From: Betaproteobacteria bacterium
GTDB lineage: Bacteria > Pseudomonadota > Gammaproteobacteria > Burkholderiales > SG8-41
Direction of reading: 5' to 3'
NCBI GenBank assembly: GCA_021414185.1
Contig: JAIOOZ010000121.1
Span: forward strand, 1-15,619
Length of the DNA: 15,619 bases
The notes under the pieces were generated by a model, which saw only the letters and a program-made list of their open reading frames with translations, was not told the origin of the DNA and made no database searches. This document shows positions 1 to 7,384 of this stretch, in pieces (position 1 is the first letter of the stretch; each line of letters starts with the position of its first letter). The translations under genes were made by a program, and so were the position numbers.

Positions 1-1
1 C

Positions 2-1096
2 GGTGTCGTGATGGCGAACGGCATCAAGGATTGCGTGGCGCTGGCCGAATACCTGACCGCCCCGGTGGTCAACAGCTATCTGCACAACGATTCGTTCCCG
101 GCGAGCCACGCGTTGTCGTGCGGCCCGCTCGGCTATCAGGGATCGAAGGCCGCGATGAAGCTCATTTCGCGCGCCGACGTCGTATTGGCTCTCGGTTCGC
201 GTCTCGGACCGTTTGGCACGCTGCCACAGCACGGTATGGAGTACTGGCCGAAGAATGCCAAGATCATCCAGATCGATTCCGATCCGCGCATGCTGGGTCT
301 GGTGAAAAAAGTCTCGATCGGGATTTGCGGCGACGCGAAGCTGGCGGCGCGCGAACTGCTGCAGCGCCTGCAGGCATTTGGCAAGATGCCGCCGAACAAG
401 GCGCGTCTGGCGGAAGTGCGCAAAGAGAAAGACGCGTGGGCGCAGGAACTCGCGAAATGGCCGTCGCCCAACGAAAAAGGCCGCATCGGTCCGCGTCAGG
501 CGCTTGCCGCTCTTGCGAAGGCGATGCCGAAGAACGCAATGGTCTCGACGGATATCGGCAACGTGTGCTCGGTATCGAATTCCTATTTGCATTTTGACAC
601 GGCGCCGAGTTTTCTCGCGGCAATGAGTTTCGGCAACTGCGGCTATTCGTATCCCGCCGCGATCGGCGCGAAAGTCGGCCGGCCGGACCGTCCCGCGATC
701 GCGTACGTTGGCGACGGTGCCTGGGGCATGAGCCTCGCGGAAGTGATGACCTGCGTGCGCGAAGACATTCCGGTGGTGGCGGTGGTGTTCAACAACGGCC
801 AGTGGGGCGCGGAAAAGAAAAACCAGATCGATTATTTCAACAACCGCTACCTCGGCACTAATCTCGAAAACCCGAATTTTGCGGAAGTAGCGAAGGCGAT
901 GGGCGCCAAGGGCATTACGGTCGATCACGTCGACGACATCGGCGATGCCCTGCGCGGCGCCGTGAAATCGAACAAGCCGACCGTCATCAACCTGATGCTC
1001 ACGCGCGAACTGGGCGACCCGTTCCGGCGCGATGCGTTCAAGCAGCCCAAGCGCCTGTTGTCGAAATACAAAAAGTACAGCGCCAAAGGCGTTTAG
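2..1096 (+). CDS. xsc: Sulfoacetaldehyde acetyltransferase, C-terminal part (5' end outside window)
   Basis: This ThDP-dependent cytoplasmic enzyme converts sulfoacetaldehyde and phosphate to acetyl phosphate and sulfite, the desulfonation step for taurine, isethionate and other C2 sulfonates. The reading frame is open from base 2, with GVVM in frame, so the gene starts outside the window. About 364 C-terminal residues remain of a family length near 600. Counting from the GTG at position 8, the ThDP/Mg motif has GDG at residues 235-237 and NN at 262-263, followed by QWGAEKKNQ. The C-terminal signature ELGDPFRRDA is characteristic of Xsc and unlike acetolactate synthase. The central part (about residues 15-120) is the family's middle domain. 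It stops just before a strong terminator, so it is probably the last gene of its transcript. Function rests on remembered family sequence. A related ThDP decarboxylase is the less likely alternative. Confidence 0.88.
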   Translation, partial: GVVMANGIKDCVALAEYLTAPVVNSYLHNDSFPASHALSCGPLGYQGSKAAMKLISRADVVLALGSRLGPFGTLPQHGMEYWPKNAKIIQIDSDPRMLGLVKKVSIGICGDAKLAARELLQRLQAFGKMPPNKARLAEVRKEKDAWAQELAKWPSPNEKGRIGPRQALAALAKAMPKNAMVSTDIGNVCSVSNSYLHFDTAPSFLAAMSFGNCGYSYPAAIGAKVGRPDRPAIAYVGDGAWGMSLAEVMTCVREDIPVVAVVFNNGQWGAEKKNQIDYFNNRYLGTNLENPNFAEVAKAMGAKGITVDHVDDIGDALRGAVKSNKPTVINLMLTRELGDPFRRDAFKQPKRLLSKYKKYSAKGV

Positions 1097-1118
1097 TGCA
1101 TATCAATCAGTCGTAAAC

Positions 1119-1146
1119 AAAAAGCCGGCGGGATGCCGGCTTTTTT
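1119..1146. terminator. Bidirectional rho-independent terminator between xsc and dctM
   Basis: A run of five A, a GCCGGC arm (1124-1129), a five-base loop, the complementary GCCGGC arm (1135-1140) and six T form an 11-bp stem with a U-tract on either strand. It lies 22 bases after the xsc stop and 34 bases beyond the dctM stop on the opposite strand. It can therefore end both convergent transcripts. Confidence 0.85.
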
Positions 1147-1180
1147 GTTGTTGCGCATGCGCACGCTGCTGCACACGGCA

Positions 1181-2449
1181 TTAGCGAATTGCCCACAACG
1201 AAATCTGCGGCACGAAGCCGATCAGCGCCGAGATCAATATCATCGCCACCACGAACGGAAAAGCGTAACGCGCGATGGTCATGATGGGCTGCCCCGTCAG
1301 GCTGGCCACCACGAAGAGATTGAGTCCCATCGGCGGCGTGATGAAGCCCAAGCCCAGTGAAGTCACCATGAAGATGCAGAAGTGGATCTGGTCCATGCCG
1401 ATTTGCTGCGCGACCGGGTAGAGCAGCGGCGCCAGGATCACGATATTGGGCGTGGTCTCCATGAACATGCCGGCGATGATGAAAATCAGCAGCATGATCA
1501 GAATCAGCAGCGTGCGGTCGGTGGTGAGCGTAGTGAGTGCGGCGACAAACTGCTGCGGAATATCGAGCACCGTGAGCGCCTGCGCGAACAGGAGCGCGAC
1601 CGCGATGATGGGCAGGATCACGCCGTTGACACGCGCCGAGGTGGCGAGCATCGCCGGAAAGTCCTTGAGCGTGATCGTGCGCTGGCACAAGCCCACGATC
1701 AGCGCCACTGCCACCGCGACCGCCGCCGATTCGGTGGGCGTGAATATGCCGGAGTAAATGCCGCCCAGGATGACGAAAGGCACCGCAATGGCGTACTTGG
1801 CGTCGTTGAGGGCCGTGAACCACGCGCGCCATGAAAAGCGGCGCCGGGAATTCTCATAATCGAAGACCCGGTTCAGCACCGCGTTGGTGAGCATGATGGC
1901 CGCGAGCACGATCAGTCCGGGAATGAACGCGGCGAGAAAGAGCGTCGCCGAGGAAATGCCGAGCACCAGCCCGATGATGATGTAGGCAATCGACGGTGGA
2001 ATCAGGATGCCGGTGCACGCACCCGCCGCCACCAGCGCGCACGCGTAAGGCAGCGGATAACCGCGTTCGACCAGCCGGTTCATGGTAATGCGGCCGATGG
2101 CCGCGGCATCGGCCGCGTCCGAGCCGGATATGCACGCGAAAAAACCGCAGCCCATGACTGTCGAGGTGCCGAATCCGGAGCGCAGGCTGCCGGTAGTCGC
2201 TTCCGCGAAATCGAGCAGCTTGTAGGCGAGCTTTGAGCGCACCATCACGTCGCCGGTCAATACGAAAAGCGGAATCGCGATCAGCGCGAACGAATCGACG
2301 TTGTCGAACAGCGCTTCGCCCAGCAATGACAAAGGCAGCGAATCGGTGGTCAGCAGCAGGGCCACCGTGCCGATGCCGAGCACCACCCAGAACGGCACCG
2401 AAGCCGCCAGCAGCACCAGCATGAAAACGATGCACAGCGATGCCGTCAT
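1181..2449 (-). CDS. dctM: TRAP transporter large permease subunit (DctM type)
   Basis: This is the 422-residue large membrane subunit of a tripartite ATP-independent periplasmic (TRAP) transporter, which carries the ion-coupled translocation pathway in the inner membrane. The length is usual for DctM, and the protein is almost wholly hydrophobic with about a dozen membrane segments. Family motifs are visible: an IPPSIAY segment near the middle and a C-terminal stretch METTPNIVILAPLLYP followed by GFITPPMGLNLFV. The ATG start follows the dctQ stop by 84 bases. This is a longer gap than usual in these operons, and no clear Shine-Dalgarno sequence is visible before it. It is the last gene of the minus-strand dctPQM set and ends facing the shared terminator. 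The family call is firm. The substrate cannot be read from this subunit. Confidence 0.93.
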   Translation of the reverse strand: MTASLCIVFMLVLLAASVPFWVVLGIGTVALLLTTDSLPLSLLGEALFDNVDSFALIAIPLFVLTGDVMVRSKLAYKLLDFAEATTGSLRSGFGTSTVMGCGFFACISGSDAADAAAIGRITMNRLVERGYPLPYACALVAAGACTGILIPPSIAYIIIGLVLGISSATLFLAAFIPGLIVLAAIMLTNAVLNRVFDYENSRRRFSWRAWFTALNDAKYAIAVPFVILGGIYSGIFTPTESAAVAVAVALIVGLCQRTITLKDFPAMLATSARVNGVILPIIAVALLFAQALTVLDIPQQFVAALTTLTTDRTLLILIMLLIFIIAGMFMETTPNIVILAPLLYPVAQQIGMDQIHFCIFMVTSLGLGFITPPMGLNLFVVASLTGQPIMTIARYAFPFVVAMILISALIGFVPQISLWAIR

Positions 2450-2533
2450 CGTGTCAACGCCGCACGGGGAGAAGGGGGCGGCAGGGACCGAATCCGGCGT
2501 GAGACGGCGAAGCGGATCATGTGGATCGTTGCC

Positions 2534-3049
2534 TCAGTCGAACAGCAACGCGCCTTTGAACGCGTCGCGTCCGGCGCGGATGTCCTGGATGTCGCGCCGG
2601 ATCGATTGCAGCAGGCGCCAGATCATGAGGGTGAAGCCGAGGGGTACGGCGCAGGCAAACCAGGCCATGCTGATACGCAACGCCGGCGCCGCCGCGCCAA
2701 ACTCGACCACGGTCGAAATGGTATGCAAAGACCAGTAGATCGCGATGCCCGCGAATATCAGGGTGACCGCGTCGGCAAAAATATAGACGTAGCCGTGCCA
2801 GCGCCTGGGCAGCAGTTCCAGCACCGTATCGAACCGGATATGCGCGCGCTCCCTGACTGCCTGCGCGGCGCCTACCCAGCCGAGGTAGATGAAGGCGTAG
2901 CGCGCCACCTCCTCGCCCCACAGGCTCGAATACTGGAACACGAAGCGCCGCACGACTTCATTGACGATGACGAACACTACCGTGCAGTAAAACACGAGCA
3001 TCAGGTAGCGTTCGGCGTCGGCATCGAGACGCTTCCACACGTTACTCAC
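2534..3049 (-). CDS. dctQ: TRAP transporter small permease subunit (DctQ type)
   Basis: This 171-residue inner-membrane protein is the small subunit of the TRAP transporter and partners DctM. Four hydrophobic segments fit DctQ topology: roughly residues 15-35, 50-65, 88-110 and 127-148. The segment WGEEVARYAFIYLGWVGAA matches the conserved DctQ region around helix 2, and the following RERAHIRFD is typical of the family. The start is GTG, preceded by GGAG at a seven-base spacing on the minus strand, which supports this start. It lies 25 bases downstream of the dctP stop, so dctP and dctQ are almost certainly cotranscribed. Confidence 0.92.
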   Translation of the reverse strand: MSNVWKRLDADAERYLMLVFYCTVVFVIVNEVVRRFVFQYSSLWGEEVARYAFIYLGWVGAAQAVRERAHIRFDTVLELLPRRWHGYVYIFADAVTLIFAGIAIYWSLHTISTVVEFGAAAPALRISMAWFACAVPLGFTLMIWRLLQSIRRDIQDIRAGRDAFKGALLFD

Positions 3050-3074
3050 GGGCAGGCTCCGGCGTCGATTTGTT

Positions 3075-4220
3075 TTAAGCCGTCACCGTCAGTTTGCCCT
3101 TGGTGTTGGCAGCTTTCTTGAGTTTCTCGAAAGTCTCGAGCGAGCCGGCGAGTTCTTTCTTGATGTCGTCCCATTCCTTCCTTTGCTCGCCGCACGCGTC
3201 GACCCAGCGCTTTTTCTCGTCGGCGGTAGGGGCGTAGAACTTGCAGCCGGCCTTGGTGAACTCCTGCATCGAGAGGTCGCGCGCCTTGATGATCTGCGCG
3301 AACGATTGCGCCTGGGTCAACTCCGCCGCGTCCTCGAACTTGCGCTGCATGTCCTTCGGCAGGCCGTTGAACCACGGCAGATTGCACGCGAACATCTGCG
3401 CGTCCGGCACCGATTCTACCGTCGTGATCGATTCGAGGATGTCGATGAAGCCGAACGTATAGAGCGCGCCGATTGCCGGGTCGAGCGCATCGGCCACGCC
3501 CTGCCTCAGCGCGGTTGGCGTCTCGCCCCAGGCGACGATGGTCGGATTGGCGCCGGCAAGCTGATAAAAGCGGCCGAGCAGCTTGGACGGCGGGATACGC
3601 ATTTTCACGCCCTTCATGTCGTCGGGCGTGCGCACGATCCTGCCGAAGCCCTTGCGCACCGCGATCGTGCGCGGGTCTACCGTGTAGTAGAAAAGCGGTT
3701 TGTAGTTCTTGGCGTTGACTTTGGGCGTAATCTCGTCGGCCCACGCCTTCGAGGTCACAAGGTTCGCGAAGCGCTGATTTTCTCCGCACCAGTACGGGAT
3801 GTTGATGAGATCGACCGCCGGGGCGTAGGCGGAGAAATTCGACAGCGAGAGCCCGCCGGCGTTGACGGTGCCGCTTTGTACTTTCTGCGCGAGCGAGCCG
3901 CCGACGCCGAGTTGCCCGGCCGGGAAGAGTTTCACGTAGAGCGCGCCCTTGCTCAAGTTCTGGGCGTTTTCCTTGAAGGCTTCCTGCATGATGGGATAGC
4001 TCACGAAGGAGCCCAGCTTGTATTCGGTGGCGAGAATCATGCGGTGTTGCGCCTTGCGCGCGAGGTCTTCTTCGCTCGCGGCGGTCTGGGCAACCGCGGC
4101 ATCGGACCACAAATAACCGCCGGTCGTCGCGAGGACGGCAACGGTAAAACCGTAACGCGCGGAAACTTCCATGAAGCGGCGGCGCATGGGTGATGCAATG
4201 TGCTCGTTGTGCTTGGACAT
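3075..4220 (-). CDS. dctP: TRAP transporter periplasmic substrate-binding protein (DctP type), possibly Tat-exported
   Basis: This 381-residue solute-binding protein captures the substrate in the periplasm and delivers it to DctQM. The start has an excellent AGGAGG site eight bases upstream. The N-terminus holds MRRRFM at residues 12-17, then a hydrophobic stretch and an A-V-A-Q cleavage-like site near residue 44. That is a Tat-like signal, although the residue before the arginine pair is Met rather than Ser or Thr. The mature part has the DctP pattern, including MKGVKMRIPPS, where Arg208 aligns with the arginine that usually clamps a substrate carboxylate, and the later AWGETPTALRQGVADALD. 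The nearby xsc suggests a sulfonate or sulfonated carboxylate, but dicarboxylates and other organic acids remain possible. It heads dctPQM, divergent from a LacI regulator with a small gene between. Confidence 0.92.
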   Translation of the reverse strand: MSKHNEHIASPMRRRFMEVSARYGFTVAVLATTGGYLWSDAAVAQTAASEEDLARKAQHRMILATEYKLGSFVSYPIMQEAFKENAQNLSKGALYVKLFPAGQLGVGGSLAQKVQSGTVNAGGLSLSNFSAYAPAVDLINIPYWCGENQRFANLVTSKAWADEITPKVNAKNYKPLFYYTVDPRTIAVRKGFGRIVRTPDDMKGVKMRIPPSKLLGRFYQLAGANPTIVAWGETPTALRQGVADALDPAIGALYTFGFIDILESITTVESVPDAQMFACNLPWFNGLPKDMQRKFEDAAELTQAQSFAQIIKARDLSMQEFTKAGCKFYAPTADEKKRWVDACGEQRKEWDDIKKELAGSLETFEKLKKAANTKGKLTVTA

Positions 4221-4269
4221 AGTGTTCTCCTCCTGGCTGTTTATGGTTGTAGTGGTGCTGCGGTTGTTA

Positions 4270-4509
4270 TCAGGGCGGGGGCCGCGCGGCCGTTTCGTTG
4301 CGCATAAGGCCGATTACGAACAGGATCATCGCGGCGAGCACGCTCAGGAACTCGGCAAGGTCGTTCGCGCGCGGTAGCTGCCAGCCGAACAGGGCGCTGC
4401 CCTTGCCGATCAGTACGTTTGCGCCATACGCGCACAAGAGGAGTGCGGCGAGAATATAAGCCGGCCGGCCGGGGCTCCGTGCACTCATTTCTTGCAGTCT
4501 GACTCGCAT
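4270..4509 (-). CDS. Small two-helix membrane protein of unknown function
   Basis: I do not recognise this 79-residue protein. It has two hydrophobic segments, roughly residues 18-36 (YILAALLLCAYGANVLIG) and 52-70 (LAEFLSVLAAMILFVIGLM), joined by a short polar loop, with charged ends. It lies between dctP (49 bases downstream, same strand) and the divergent lacI gene, so it may be the first gene of the TRAP operon. The start is uncertain. The ATG at 4509 has no clear ribosome site. A shorter form begins at the ATG at 4488, and a longer frame from 4584 would overlap the lacI start. Coherent helices and the position argue for a gene; the small size and poor initiation signals argue against. Confidence 0.5.
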   Translation of the reverse strand: MRVRLQEMSARSPGRPAYILAALLLCAYGANVLIGKGSALFGWQLPRANDLAEFLSVLAAMILFVIGLMRNETAARPPP

Positions 4510-4547
4510 GGTGGGAGCATACTTCAATCTTCGATTTTGGACACGCT

Positions 4548-5564
4548 TTGACCAAACCCGCCGCCAAACTGATCGACGTCGCACGCCTGGCGGGCGTTTG
4601 CAATGCGACGGTATCGCGGGCGCTGGCGCGGGAGCCGTCGGTCAGCGCGGCGACGCTGCAGCGTGTTGAAGAGGCGGCGCGGCAACTCGGTTACGTGCCG
4701 CATGGTGCTGCCAGCGCATTGCGCGCGCGGCGCAGCCGCACCATAGGCGCGGTGCTGCCGACGCTCGACAACCTGCTTTACGCCAAAGCCACGCACGCGC
4801 TGCAAAAGGCGCTCGACGACAGCGGCTATCTGCTGCTGCTGGCATGTCACGAGTTCGATCTCACGAACGAAGTCAAGGTCGCACGCTCTCTCATCGAGCG
4901 CGGCGTCGACGGCATCGTGCTGATTGGCGCCGAGCATGACGACGCGCTGTTCGCCATGCTCGCCGACCTCGAAATTCCCTATTTGCTGACGTGGTCGCTC
5001 GACCGCTCAGGGCGCCACCCGTGCGTCGGCTTCGACAATCGCGTGGCCGCGATGCGCGTGGCTGATTACCTCGTCGACATCGGTCACCGCGAGTTCGCGA
5101 TGATTTCCGGTGTTGTCGCGGGCAACGATCGCGCGCGTGCGCGGCTGGCGGGCGTGCGCGAAGCGCTGACGGCGCGCGATATCGGGCTTGCGCCGCAACA
5201 CGTGATCGAAGCGCCGTATACGCTGGCGGAAGGCCGCGCCGCCATGCACAGCCTGCTGGCGTCCGCCACGCGCCCGACCGCGGTGATCTGCGCCAATGAC
5301 GTGTTGGCGATGGGCGCCGTGCTGGAGTGCCACGCGCAGGGGATCGCGGTGCCGGATGCGGTCTCCGTGACCGGTTTCGACGATATGGAGGCCGCGTCCA
5401 TACTGGTGCCCGCGTTGACCACGGTACGCGTGCCTATGCGCGAACTCGGCTACGCAGCGGCGCAGCAGATACTTGCCAGCATCGGCGGCACCGACAGCGC
5501 GCGGGTGACCGAGCTCGCGGTCGATCTCATCGTGCGCGGCACTACCGCGTCGCCGCGCCGTTGA
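4548..5564 (+). CDS. LacI-family transcriptional regulator (first of a tandem pair)
   Basis: This 338-residue DNA-binding repressor or activator has an N-terminal LacI helix-turn-helix (residues 8-30, IDVARLAGVCNATVSRAL), a hinge helix region near residues 50-62 and a periplasmic-binding-protein-like sensor domain from about residue 65 to the end. The start is TTG. No ATG or GTG exists between it and the upstream in-frame stop, and the protein begins exactly where LacI proteins do. It is divergent from the small membrane gene and dctPQM with about 38 bases between, so it is the natural candidate regulator of the transporter. The sensor domain probably binds a small metabolite; which one is unknown. 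It is followed by a close paralogue after 66 bases. Confidence 0.9.
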   Translation: MTKPAAKLIDVARLAGVCNATVSRALAREPSVSAATLQRVEEAARQLGYVPHGAASALRARRSRTIGAVLPTLDNLLYAKATHALQKALDDSGYLLLLACHEFDLTNEVKVARSLIERGVDGIVLIGAEHDDALFAMLADLEIPYLLTWSLDRSGRHPCVGFDNRVAAMRVADYLVDIGHREFAMISGVVAGNDRARARLAGVREALTARDIGLAPQHVIEAPYTLAEGRAAMHSLLASATRPTAVICANDVLAMGAVLECHAQGIAVPDAVSVTGFDDMEAASILVPALTTVRVPMRELGYAAAQQILASIGGTDSARVTELAVDLIVRGTTASPRR

Positions 5565-5575
5565 AAGCGCTTGCC
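5562..5575. promoter_or_regulatory. Candidate LacI-family operator
   Basis: TGAAAGCGCTTGCC contains a perfect eight-base palindrome, AAGCGCTT (5565-5572), with a central CG. That is the usual form of LacI/GalR operators, and it fits the CcpA-like pattern TGWAANCGNTNWCA at 12 of 14 positions. It overlaps the stop codon of the first lacI gene and lies about 55 bases before the start of the second, a good place for autoregulation. GCGC-centred words are common in this GC-rich DNA, so chance is possible. Confidence 0.35.
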
Positions 5576-5630
5576 GCGGCAGGCGCCAGTTGCTACGCTC
5601 GATGCGGTTCGGTTCCGGATTGATAAACGT

Positions 5631-6677
5631 GTGAAAACCCCCAGGAAAAACGCCAAGCTGAGCGATGTTGCGCGCCTTGCCAAGGTGTCGACGGCGACCG
5701 TCTCGCGCGCGCTCATGCTGCCGCACAAGGTAAAGCCGGGCACGCTCGCGCGCGTGCAGGACGCGGTGCGCAGCCTGGGTTATGTCGCGCATGGCGCGGC
5801 GCGCGCGCTGGCTTCGCGCCGCACGCATACCATCGGTGCGGTGGTGCCGACGCTGGACAATGCGATTTTCGCGAACACCACGCACGCGCTGCAGAAAACT
5901 TTCGACGCGGCGGGCTACACGCTGCTGCTCGCGTGCCATGAATTCGATGCGGCGGTTGAAGTCCGCGTGACGCGCGCGCTGATCGAACGCGGCATCGACG
6001 GACTGGTGCTGCTCGGCACTTCGCACGATCCCCAGCTCTACGCCATGCTTGGCCAGCGGCAAATGCCGTACGTGCTGACGTGGGCGCTGGATACGAGCGG
6101 CAAGCATCCGTGTGTCGGCTTCAACAACCGCGCCGCTGCGCTGCAGCTGACCAATCATTTGCTGGAGCAGGGCCACCGCGAGTTCGCCATGATTTCCGGC
6201 GTGACTGTCAACAACGAGCGCGCGCGCGACCGCTTGCAGGGCGTGCGCGACGCGCTGGCTGCGCGCGGCATCAAGCTCGCGGCCGAGCGCGTGATCGAAA
6301 AAACCTATTCGCTCGCCAGCGGACGCGAGGGCCTGCGCGCGCTGATGGCGAACGCGCGGCCGCCGACCGCCGTCATGTGCGGCAACGACGTGCTGGCCAT
6401 CGGCGCCATCGCCGAGTGCAACACGCTGGGAATCCGCGTGCCGCAGCAGGTTTCGATCACGGGTTTCGACGACATGGAAATTGCGTCGTTGTTGTCGCCG
6501 GGGCTCACCACCGTGCATTTCCCGACGCTGGAACTCGGCCAGTTCGCGGCCGCGCATTTGCTGGCGCAGTTGTCGGGCAAAAGCGTTGCGCGCCAGCACG
6601 AGCTGCCTGTTGAACTCAAGGTGCGTGGCACGACCGCGCCGCCGGCCCGCGCCCAGCTGCGGCGCGCCCAGCGCTGA
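5631..6677 (+). CDS. LacI-family transcriptional regulator (second of a tandem pair)
   Basis: This 348-residue LacI-family regulator is a paralogue of the gene just upstream. The helix-turn-helix lies at residues 10-32 (LSDVARLAKVSTATVSRAL), followed by the hinge and the sensor domain. The pair shares long identical runs such as LLLACHEFD, HPCVGF, GHREFAMISGV and TGFDDME, so both may sense related ligands. The GTG at 5631 is chosen because it puts the helix-turn-helix at the usual distance from the N-terminus. An upstream in-frame TTG at 5571 would add 20 residues and run through the candidate operator. The C-terminal tail is about ten residues longer than in its partner and rich in Arg and Ala. 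The next gene starts seven bases after the stop, so the downstream genes may be cotranscribed. Confidence 0.9.
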   Translation: MKTPRKNAKLSDVARLAKVSTATVSRALMLPHKVKPGTLARVQDAVRSLGYVAHGAARALASRRTHTIGAVVPTLDNAIFANTTHALQKTFDAAGYTLLLACHEFDAAVEVRVTRALIERGIDGLVLLGTSHDPQLYAMLGQRQMPYVLTWALDTSGKHPCVGFNNRAAALQLTNHLLEQGHREFAMISGVTVNNERARDRLQGVRDALAARGIKLAAERVIEKTYSLASGREGLRALMANARPPTAVMCGNDVLAIGAIAECNTLGIRVPQQVSITGFDDMEIASLLSPGLTTVHFPTLELGQFAAAHLLAQLSGKSVARQHELPVELKVRGTTAPPARAQLRRAQR

Positions 6678-6684
6678 AGCCGGC

Positions 6685-7065
6685 ATGCCGGGGCGATATA
6701 AACGCGGCCGCGCGTCGCTGGAGCAGCTGCATCTGCCGCTCGAAGAAAGCGACATCCGGCAGAACAAGAAAGCCCTCGGCGTCTATCGCGATCACAATGC
6801 CCACCACGCCATCGTCTACAAGATCGGCAAGACGAAAATTTCTTTCATCGAGATGAAAAAGGGCAGGCTGGTCACGCAATCGATCCCGGACAAGAAGTTT
6901 TTCGACGTGCGCCAGTTCGAGCGCATCGAATATCCGCTCGAGCGGGCGGTCGAAAATTTCCTCCGCCACGGCGGCGGGGTGTCCGACTCCGCGCGCCGGG
7001 AACTGCTCATCGTCCTGCAGGAGGCACAGCAGGAGGGGCGGGTGCCGTTGCCGCTGTTTACCTGA
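6685..7065 (+). CDS. Hypothetical protein, 126 residues
   Basis: I do not recognise this protein. It is soluble and charged, with a basic N-terminus (PGRYKRGRAS), a middle part rich in beta-forming residues (AIVYKIGKTKISFIEMKKGRL) and a helical C-terminal half ending in a proline-rich tail. No signal peptide, membrane segment, metal motif or catalytic motif is visible. The ATG lies seven bases after the stop of the second lacI gene, with GAAG as a weak ribosome site. The next gene begins three bases after its stop. The tight spacing and a reading frame coherent to its end support a real gene, probably in an operon with its neighbours. Confidence 0.7.
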   Translation: MPGRYKRGRASLEQLHLPLEESDIRQNKKALGVYRDHNAHHAIVYKIGKTKISFIEMKKGRLVTQSIPDKKFFDVRQFERIEYPLERAVENFLRHGGGVSDSARRELLIVLQEAQQEGRVPLPLFT

Positions 7066-7068
7066 ACC

Positions 7069-7308
7069 ATGTGGCTGGCGCTGCGCACTCCTTTGATCTT
7101 TCTCGCCTGCGCGGTGGCGGGCGCGGCCGCCGGCTTTGCGGTGAGCCTGGGCTGGGGCGAATGGGGAAGCGAAGGGCCTGCCGATGTGCCGGGGCTGGTC
7201 GGCTTCGTCGTGGCGATGACCTTTGTGTTTTTCATGCCGGTGCTGCTGTCGTTCGTGCTCTGGCGGCGCGTCGCCATATGGCGAGCCGCGCGCAAGGGCA
7301 CGCCGTGA
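7069..7308 (+). CDS. Small membrane protein of unknown function, 79 residues
   Basis: This short protein has two hydrophobic segments, about residues 8-27 (PLIFLACAVAGAAAGFAVSL) and 43-65 (GLVGFVVAMTFVFFMPVLLSFVL), separated by an acidic Gly/Trp-rich loop. It ends in a basic tail (RRVAIWRAARKG), which suggests a hairpin with both ends in the cytoplasm. It begins three bases after the stop of the preceding gene. An AGGAGG at about 7031-7036 is too far upstream to serve this start, so translation may depend on coupling to the upstream gene. I cannot assign a function. Confidence 0.6.
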   Translation: MWLALRTPLIFLACAVAGAAAGFAVSLGWGEWGSEGPADVPGLVGFVVAMTFVFFMPVLLSFVLWRRVAIWRAARKGTP

Positions 7309-7331
7309 ACGCATTCAGGAACGCGTAAACC

Positions 7332-7356
7332 GGGCCCCGAAGTCGCTTCGGCACCC
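7332..7356. terminator. Weak hairpin in the convergent gap, possible terminator
   Basis: CCGAAG-TCG-CTTCGG (7337-7351) forms a perfect six-bp stem. It is extended after a two-base mismatch on each side by GGG/CCC (7332-7334 and 7354-7356). It sits between two converging genes, where a terminator would be expected, but there is no clear U-tract on either strand. Confidence 0.25.
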
Positions 7357-7384
7357 TTAAGTGATGCGGCCACTCAATTCTCGA

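Noticed and set aside
2450..2533. TTGACA next to the dctM start as a promoter -35 box
   Set aside because: It lies immediately before the start codon on the minus strand, so any transcript would begin inside the gene. It is taken as chance.
3183..4193. A 336-codon open frame on the plus strand, opposite dctP
   Set aside because: It is Arg/Gly/Glu-rich with no domain; dctP on the minus strand has a signal peptide, a ribosome site and family motifs.
5007..6767. A 586-codon open frame on the minus strand, opposite both lacI genes
   Set aside because: The translation is dominated by Arg, His, Ala and Gln without any recognisable domain. It is the usual antisense shadow of GC-rich genes, and the plus strand encodes two complete LacI proteins.
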